From positions 1,178,001 to 1,242,000 of the forward strand of contig NC_089242.1 of NCBI RefSeq assembly GCF_000512585.2: DNA of 64,000 bases, given 5' to 3'. Under the pieces are notes generated by a model that made no database searches, was not told the DNA's origin, and saw only the letters and a list, made by a program, of their open reading frames with translations. The stretch comes from Kwoniella bestiolae CBS 10118. Taxonomy: Eukaryota; Basidiomycota; Tremellomycetes; Tremellales; Cryptococcaceae. The first letter of the stretch is position 1. Every line of letters starts with the position of its first letter. Shown piece by piece: positions 58,285 through 64,000 of the stretch. A program made the translations under genes and the position numbers.

Positions 58285-59214
58285 CTAAAACATCACAGAA
58301 GCCGTGTTTCGTACTGAGGATGACTGACTTGACTGTGCGGACCCTTGTGTTGCTGATGGAAGAGATGGTGTCAAGCCTTGTTGACCATCGAAAGCAGTGT
58401 GTAGGCACTTTTTATCAGCATGAACGGGAAGGAAATGGGTTTCCGTTACTCCGTGATAATTTTTCGGCAGACAATACTCGTCGGAATCTCGAACGGCGAT
58501 CATTGGATTTTTTGGTGAGAAGCATTCACCACATGAAAAGCACGTAAGACCTGATGGGCCCTTGTAATCCATTGAATCCTTGATCAAGCCATCCGTACTG
58601 CCGTACGAGCAGACGTTCTTTCTTAGATGATCCCTATTGGCCAAGAGTACCCTTTCTGTTTCTTCTTTCGTGCTGGCGGGGAGGTTTGACAGTCCGTCAT
58701 TCTCGCAAGACCAATCGTGGAAGGCGATCGACTTGGATATAGCTCGATAGCTGTCTTTGGGATAGTACACAGCGGCCGGCTCGCCTTCGCTGATTTGCGA
58801 AAGACAAGTCGGCGCAGCGCAGTTGGTGGCGAACCTCAACTTATCGACTACGACGCGGGTCCATTGATCCCTGTTGGAGCGCATAGCCCGGAGAAGCGGG
58901 CCGACCCGACTACATTCTTCTTCTCCCTCTTCTGGGAAGATTTTCCCCTCGCACGGGTCGGTATGCAAGAGGATGAAGCATCTCGCTCCCGATCTGGTGG
59001 ACGACGTGCTCACTTGCGTCCTCATCTTCCCCGCGAGCAGCTTGTGATTGGTTTCAGGACACTTGGAAGATTGACAGTAGCCCGGTTCACCCTCCCATAC
59101 TTTTCTCGAGTGGGTTCCGTTTTTCTTCAGGGCCTCGAGGAGCTCCCTGGAGCCAAACTGATACATCCAATAAGCGGTAGGCTCGGTTGAGACTGACGCT
59201 TCCGATGTGGACAT
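58285..59214 (-). CDS. Hypothetical cysteine-rich single-exon protein, 309 aa
   Basis: A continuous ATG-to-stop frame. Cysteines come in pairs that could bind zinc: GYCQSSKCPETNH, NCAAPTCLS, and FSCGEC after GLTCF (C-x2-C-x2-C), then YCLPKNYHG and KKCLHTAF. The C-terminus is Ser/Gln-rich and disordered. No signal peptide or membrane span. I do not recognise the family. It has no intron, unlike its neighbours. A zinc-binding fold or small disulphide-poor cytosolic protein is possible; function unknown. Confidence 0.6.
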   Translation of the reverse strand: MSTSEASVSTEPTAYWMYQFGSRELLEALKKNGTHSRKVWEGEPGYCQSSKCPETNHKLLAGKMRTQVSTSSTRSGARCFILLHTDPCEGKIFPEEGEEECSRVGPLLRAMRSNRDQWTRVVVDKLRFATNCAAPTCLSQISEGEPAAVYYPKDSYRAISKSIAFHDWSCENDGLSNLPASTKEETERVLLANRDHLRKNVCSYGSTDGLIKDSMDYKGPSGLTCFSCGECFSPKNPMIAVRDSDEYCLPKNYHGVTETHFLPVHADKKCLHTAFDGQQGLTPSLPSATQGSAQSSQSSSVRNTASVMF

Positions 59215-59456
59215 GTTGCGATATTTGGTATGGAATCTGACTGAATATTTCGTGTGGCTCGTCCGATTTGATGTTTAAGTATTGGAGGGGTAAGGAAATA
59301 TGATAGATCAATCTTCAGAACACAGAGTGGTGGATGGCACTGAGCTAGGATTATATATGGTCTGACAACGCAAGAGCCTCAGGATACGCAGAATCAGAGG
59401 CAAACAACGCTTCGATCGTGGCAGAAGGTCCTATCAAAGGACCCCGACGTGAGCAG

Positions 59457-61581
59457 TCATCTTTCCCCCTTTTTCAAACGCGTTTCAGCATGTGCTTTCC
59501 TTTGAGGCGTCTTCTCAGCTTTGTGACGAGTCAACCGTGAGTACTGGAGGATCGTGGACACTCGACTCATCGCCTCGCTTTTCTCCTCCTGAGTATCCTC
59601 TAAGACTGAGATAGGCGATCGACGTGCAGTCGGTCTTTCTCTTCTCTTACACGTCTCGTCGTTCAAGAAAAGACGAATTCGTCGAGAAGACTGACAACTC
59701 TCAATGGATATCAGTTGTAAAGGTATTGGAGTTGGACGCCATGAGACGAAACCAAGAGATACATACATACGATTCGATACGAGGACGGTTCCCCAATAAA
59801 AGGAAAATTATAGGTAGTCTCGTCGGTAGATTGGGTATTATCAGGTGTCAAAAACGGTATACACAGAACCGAAGCCTCCCTCGACCGTGCACAAGGCGAA
59901 AAGAGATCATGAGCGACTGGAAAACAGATCAAAAGTGCAAGGGTATTGTTGATTGCACAGAGGAGCTAACGCCAAGAACTTTGTGGCTCCTCCACGTACC
60001 CTGCTTTGGCCATTCAGCATTGTTCATCGCACTCTTAAAATTGGTAGGCTGGGACTTACGATTATATCCATGATCGTATTGCCTCTCATACCTTCTCTTC
60101 CTCTTTCGATAAAAGTACAGCCCTACAAAGACGAAGATGACGATCGATGAGATGACAATGACTGGTATTGAGATCGCCAGTGTTATCGTCCTACCACCAT
60201 AAACAATGGTCAATACTCTCAAATCAAATTTATTTGTTTAGTAACAACAGGGCGAGGACTCACTTTCGATCGCTTGGTTGTTCACTATCCTCCGCCGTCG
60301 CCGAAGGGTCTTCTGGAGCTGGAGCCACCGAAGAACCAGAGGATCGGGATTGACTACTTGGCTGTAAAGTTTCGGAAGAGGTCGAGACGATGGTGGCTGA
60401 AGATACCGTCTCAATATATTGACCCGATGATATATCCCTGCTTGACAAAAACACATCAGCGATTGTCAGATAGAAATAATGCAATTTGGGGTAGCCAAGC
60501 AAGCGCACTCACGTAGATTCTGTAGAGTACCCAACAGAAGAGGATGTTGTTGGGGATGGTGATGATATGGAAGAAGAGGATGAGTTTGAGGTTGCGTCGA
60601 TCCTGTTACAACGTCAGCGAGTCCATCGCTGATCACTCAAAAGAAAAGGATTGATCGGATGTAAGACTGGAACTCACAATGTCCCACTGACAACCACCGA
60701 GTCAATGTCCAACCACACATAGTCAGGATACTGCTCCTGATTCCTTTGATTCTCATTTGATATCTTCAACGCGTGCTTCCCTTCTTGTAATCCATTGGTG
60801 GCGAAGAGGGTAGCCTGGAATTGACCGTCCTGCGAGTATCCCGAGAAATATTGGATGTCTCCTTCATCTATCACTACGCCGTATAGTCCCTTTGGAGGGG
60901 AAGATGGATCATCAGCCATTATCAGTGAGTATTCTCGCTTGGTGTATCTGAGTGAACAAACAACTTACATGGCTGGAAGGTACAAAAGGTCAGTGATCAG
61001 TCTATCTTCATGCCCTGGCCTGGGAAGGGAACCAACACTTACTTCTTACGCCGTGCGCCATATACGTAGATATCCGTTCCTTCCCACGCTATCACGCAGT
61101 ATTCTCCCTGATCCATATCCATGATTGTTTCAGCTATTGGCAGGCCACTGATTCTACTCGTAAAACTCACGCTTATCGTCGAGGAATGACTGTCGATCAC
61201 AATTGATCACAATGAAGGAACAGTCAGTGACTGCGGTTCGATGGAGATGTAAAAGCTATACTGACAATGTCTTCATGCAGAAAGATCAAGTTAGCTCGAT
61301 CATCTCATGAGAATGAGTATCAAGCCCACTCACACTGTTGAAATACCGCCCCGTCAATGGATCGTCTGATATGATGATCAGATATGGATCAGTACCATGG
61401 TTCCTGCTTTCTTTATCAGGTAGGTTTGACGCTCACCACTATGCTCCGTGTCCCTACGACCGAATGCGAGTCAACATCAATTGACCCAAGCATTGGATAC
61501 ACAACGATGTGGACTATGATCTCACCATGAAGAACCTGACCAGAGTAGGTTGGAGTTCGAATCATCTACTATCGTCGCCAT
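59457..61581 (-). CDS. Single-pass membrane protein assembled from 13 exons including 4- and 5-nt microexons
   Basis: Predicted exons: 61581-61526, 61453-61437 (17 nt), 61365-61334, 61270-61266 (5 nt), 61189-61171 (19 nt), 61107-61043, 60972-60969 (4 nt), 60889-60678, 60602-60513, 60437-60264, 60190-60000, 59916-59771 and 59699-59457, giving 417 aa (414 if the last acceptor is 9 nt downstream). The extracellular beta-rich domain reads YFNSTFHSSTIS, WEGTDIYVYGARRKNHGLYG and ATLFATNGLQEGKHALKI. A Ser-rich stalk, one membrane span (IPVIVISSIVIFVFVGLYFY), a basic stop-transfer segment and a charged tail ending in a KSEAMSRVSTILQ block follow. I think the YF-TFH and NHG motifs recur in basidiomycete surface proteins of unknown role. 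No classical signal peptide. If the final two introns are wrong, the frame stops at 59929 instead (311 aa). Confidence 0.8.
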
Positions 61582-62197
61582 CTTTCACCTCTTCTTTATA
61601 AGCTATCAAATGTCTTTCTTTGTTCTCCTTCGATAACGGATGGGTACTAAGTTCCCTAGCTTCAAGTAAAGACAGTGGTGTGACTGAGTATATCAACCTT
61701 TAAGGTATGTCATTCGACGTAAAGACTGGCTGGATTATTAGTATCTATCTACTAGCGATGGGATTCGTGAGAAGATCAATTCACTCAGATGAAAACGATG
61801 AATCAATACAATAAGCTGTATCAGCATAAAGGGTCAAAGTCAGCATCGCCATACATTCCCATTCCCCATATCCTTCGTTATAGCCCAGGTGAGCCCGTAC
61901 TCTTAGTCGCAGTTTTATTCCCATCTATATACAGATCCTTTGAAGCAATTACGACCCCCTGTTCAAAGGAGATAACAGTAAATGCTCATTCAAGCCAAGG
62001 AGGGTTGAAAGGATGTTTAGGGGTGTTGCTAAAGGAATCTTTCGGATCGGACGGATTCGCCTGTTGGTTCTGGACAGATCAAATGACACAGTGAATATTG
62101 ATGCTCAGTAATGATATTGCTGAATGTCATCATTGAAGGGTGTACGAGTATGGAGAGAAGTGCATCGTCATTATGATCATGATCATGAGTAAGAAAG
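61582..62197. other. Intergenic stretch, no gene seen
   Basis: About 600 bp between the membrane-protein promoter and the COX14 3' end, both on the minus strand. A short plus-strand frame at 61789-62094 is not supported. Confidence 0.5.
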
Positions 62198-62692
62198 CTA
62201 TGAGGGTTGTGAGGGTGGTGTTTGGAATGTAGGATTCGTTTCTATTGTTTTCTGATCCTATGGTGGTAGAGAATGCGCATCAGCTGGTGGTCTTCCCTTT
62301 ATGCGTATACAGAGATATGGGAAATAACAAGATGAACACACCTCATCTGGTCCTCCGAAATACTAAATCAAGAACCACTTATCAGCTCGAGTTCATATGA
62401 CTGGACAGATCCTGTCACAACAGAGGATCGAGGATAGCCTTACTCACACCTTTGGCTTTCAACGATCTATATCCTATACCATGCGTTATAAGTACTCCTC
62501 CGTAGATCTAAACGAAACGGACAAAGTTAGCGGCGAATTCTCGACAGTTCAAGCGAGTCAAACGTTCGGACTGAAGGGAGGGTACCATGCCTCTATACCT
62601 GCCGTAGCGCAGTTGAAGGAGGTGCGACTCACTGTTAATCCTACAGACGTCAAGACGATCCCTCGTTGTACCAGATCAGCTAGAGCGGGCAT
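62198..62692 (-). CDS. COX14: Cox14-like cytochrome c oxidase assembly protein, 66 aa
   Basis: A tiny gene of four exons: 62692-62633, 62507-62448, 62362-62342 and 62257-62198, all joined at phase 0, giving 66 aa. It is invisible as a long frame. Sequence features: MPALADLVQRGIVLTSVGLT joined to IYGGVLITHGIGY, a single membrane span with the LADxxxR and YGG pattern typical of COX14 (mitochondrial inner membrane; couples Cox1 translation to complex IV assembly), then YFGGPDE and a short hydrophilic tail. The first intron has a CGCTAAC branch site and TTTAG. Start ATG has A at -3. Identification rests on pattern and size (family members are 57-70 aa), so it is good but not certain. Confidence 0.75.
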
Positions 62693-63156
62693 TGTTGTTG
62701 GTGATGTTGGGTGGAGGAGATATGAAGTAGGGATGGAGTATTGCAACTCAATTGGCGTCTCTGATTTGTTGAATATGCAGACGGTGATTTATTGAAGTAC
62801 AAGCTATGCAATGCCCGGTAGTGTTGAGCCAGGTCTGGTCGATCTGTAGCAGGCTAGTGATGTTGTAAGTGTAGTTGAGATGAAAGATCAAAATGCGAAA
62901 GATTACGAGGTGAGTTAACGTAAAAGAACGGAAAAGATGAGGTGAGATCAACGATCAACGATCTCGGTCTCGGTTTCAAGTGAAATCTTCATTTTTATCA
63001 TCCATCATATACTATCATCCATACAGTATAATCATTCACATCTCAATCAAAGACAAAGACAAAGTCTCGACCCATACAAATCTCATCGATATACAAGGAG
63101 GACCCAAGGCCAAAGAATTCTAATCCAGCAGAAACACGTCCCATCGATATACCACC
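62693..63156. promoter_or_regulatory. Divergent promoter region between COX14 and the 63157 gene
   Basis: About 460 bp between two start codons. A/T-rich, no specific element named. Confidence 0.45.
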
Positions 63157-63903
63157 ATGTCCACCCAATCCGCCAAAATAACCCTCACCTCCCTCCGTCC
63201 CCTCATCCGATCCCTCCCTCCTTCACCTCTCTCAGGCGAAGCCGTCCAACTTTCCGAAGCTCTCGAAGCCATCGCCGAGAAGGCGCTTTCCCCCTCTGTC
63301 GCTCCGGCAACAGCAGCGGCAGCTAGCAATTCTTCGATGGAGGCGTTGAAGGTTGCTGGACATCAACGGAGGATAACGCAGATGAGGGACTCGATAGGTA
63401 GGCTGAAGAGTGGGAATGCTATGGGTCTTGTGAGTAGACTTGTCGCTGTATCTGGATTTATTACCGGCTATGATGAGGGGGTCTCGCAGTATCGATCACT
63501 TGCTTGCCTCATTATTCTCGATAAAGACGAGCAATTCGTCACTCTGACTAGCGCTCATCCGCTCATCCATTCGTTCTTCTTCCCATCATCTCCCTCTCCC
63601 CTTCCTTTGATCCCTCTCATCTTTTTCTGTCCCTTCCCCGAGTCCTCTCCACTCCTGCTCCTGCTCCTGCTCACGTTCGCCGTTCGCTTCACCCCCATCC
63701 CTTCATCCGCCCTATCACCCACTCTCATCTACAAGCTAACCTCTCTTCCCTCCCCACGACAGTACCCCCTAACGAACCGTATCCTCACCCCACCCAACGA
63801 TCCCCATTACTACACCCGATTCAGAAACGGTGTCCGAAACGCAGAACAGGGCATAGCCAGACCATGGTGGAGGATCTTCTTCGATATGAAGGGGAAGGAG
63901 TAA
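63157..63903 (+). CDS. Small hypothetical protein, 137 aa when spliced
   Basis: Exons are 63157-63429 and 63763-63903. The intron (63430-63762) has GTGAGT, a GCTAAC branch site close to the acceptor and CGACAG. Exon 1 encodes two helices with an Ala/Ser-rich linker (LRPLIRSLPPSPLSGEAVQL, then EALKVAGHQRRITQMRDSI). Exon 2 encodes PPNDPHYYTRFRNGVRNAEQ and the C-terminus ARPWWRIFFDMKGKE. The RPWW-FF ending looks like a conserved C-terminus of a small mitochondrial or assembly-type protein, but I cannot name the family. The intron is a multiple of three with no stop, so the unspliced frame of 248 aa is also open. Confidence 0.7.
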   Translation: MSTQSAKITLTSLRPLIRSLPPSPLSGEAVQLSEALEAIAEKALSPSVAPATAAAASNSSMEALKVAGHQRRITQMRDSIGRLKSGNAMGLVSRLVAVSGFITGYDEGVSQYRSLACLIILDKDEQFVTLTSAHPLIHSFFFPSSPSPLPLIPLIFFCPFPESSPLLLLLLLTFAVRFTPIPSSALSPTLIYKLTSLPSPRQYPLTNRILTPPNDPHYYTRFRNGVRNAEQGIARPWWRIFFDMKGKE

Positions 63904-64000
63904 ATCTACAAACGGAATTATGGATATCGCATGTATTATATCAGGAGCTACTGGATCCATCTCAGAGGGTACTTATCGTACTTTGGAAAGTCCTGCTCAG

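Noticed and set aside
57770..58288. 172-codon plus-strand frame
   Set aside because: Arg/Lys-rich throughout, no domain, and overlaps the 3' end of the orphan ORF on the other strand; probably a chance frame.
62397..62795. Plus-strand frame of 132 codons
   Set aside because: It is antisense to the COX14-like gene, whose exons and introns explain the region better.
63763..64000. Second open frame running to the right edge (reads VPPNEPYPHP ... LYQELLDPSQ)
   Set aside because: It is out of phase with exon 1 at the only good acceptor, and the other frame ends in the well-formed C-terminus RPWWRIFFDMKGKE.
1..64000. tRNA, rRNA, CRISPR arrays, transposases or phage genes
   Set aside because: Looked for by eye (B-box-like GGTTCGAANCC, spaced repeats, transposase motifs) and none found; small or divergent RNA genes could still be missed without a covariance search.

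Overview
The window is nuclear DNA from a basidiomycete fungus, most likely a tremellomycete of the Cryptococcus/Kwoniella type. I infer this from dense genes with many short introns (mostly 50-80 nt, GTGAGT/GTAAGT donors, CTGAC or CTAAC branch sites, CAG/TAG acceptors), very short first exons, compact intergenic spacers and protein architectures typical of basidiomycetes. No bacterial, viral, CRISPR or transposase gene was seen. Exon coordinates were worked out by hand from splice signals and reading-frame continuity; they are predictions, but nearly every recognised gene closes in frame to the expected length of its family.

Layout, left to right. 1-4 kb: a secreted, probably GPI-anchored eight-cysteine protein (minus) and an orphan single-exon ORF. 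4-16 kb: a housekeeping block with COQ4 (ubiquinone synthesis), the condensin HEAT subunit Cnd1/Ycs4/CAP-D2 (14 exons), a glycolipid transfer protein, the 20S proteasome subunit beta-7 (PRE4) and NUS1 (dolichol synthesis). 16.6-18.5 kb: two orphan single-exon ORFs. 20.1-21.3 kb: an inverted paralogue of the first gene with identical intron phases. 21.8-33 kb: an LSH/Irc5-type SNF2 remodeller, ribosomal protein uL14 (RPL23), the CAAX protease RCE1, an MIT/coiled-coil protein and ribosomal protein uS7 (RPS5). 34-42 kb: cytochrome c oxidase subunit 5 (COX5), a secreted beta-trefoil-like Ser/Thr-rich protein and an EDEM3-like GH47 ERAD mannosidase with a PA domain. 43-53 kb: a Zn2Cys6 regulator, prephenate dehydrogenase TYR1, an unknown basic protein and transaldolase TAL1. 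55-63.9 kb: two single-pass membrane proteins, one of them built with 4- and 5-nt microexons, an orphan cysteine-rich ORF, a four-exon COX14 gene that is easily missed, and a small unknown gene at the right edge.

The genes do not form an operon-like pathway; this is an ordinary eukaryotic neighbourhood. Several share a theme: mitochondrial respiration (COQ4, COX5, COX14), the secretory and lipid pathway (NUS1, RCE1, EDEM3-like, GLTP) and chromosome structure (condensin, LSH). The observations I find most worth checking are the microexon gene at 59.5-61.6 kb, the inverted 8-Cys paralogue pair, the hidden COX14 gene, the palindrome-dense spacer near 49.6 kb, and the unusually long introns of COX5, RPL23 and TYR1.
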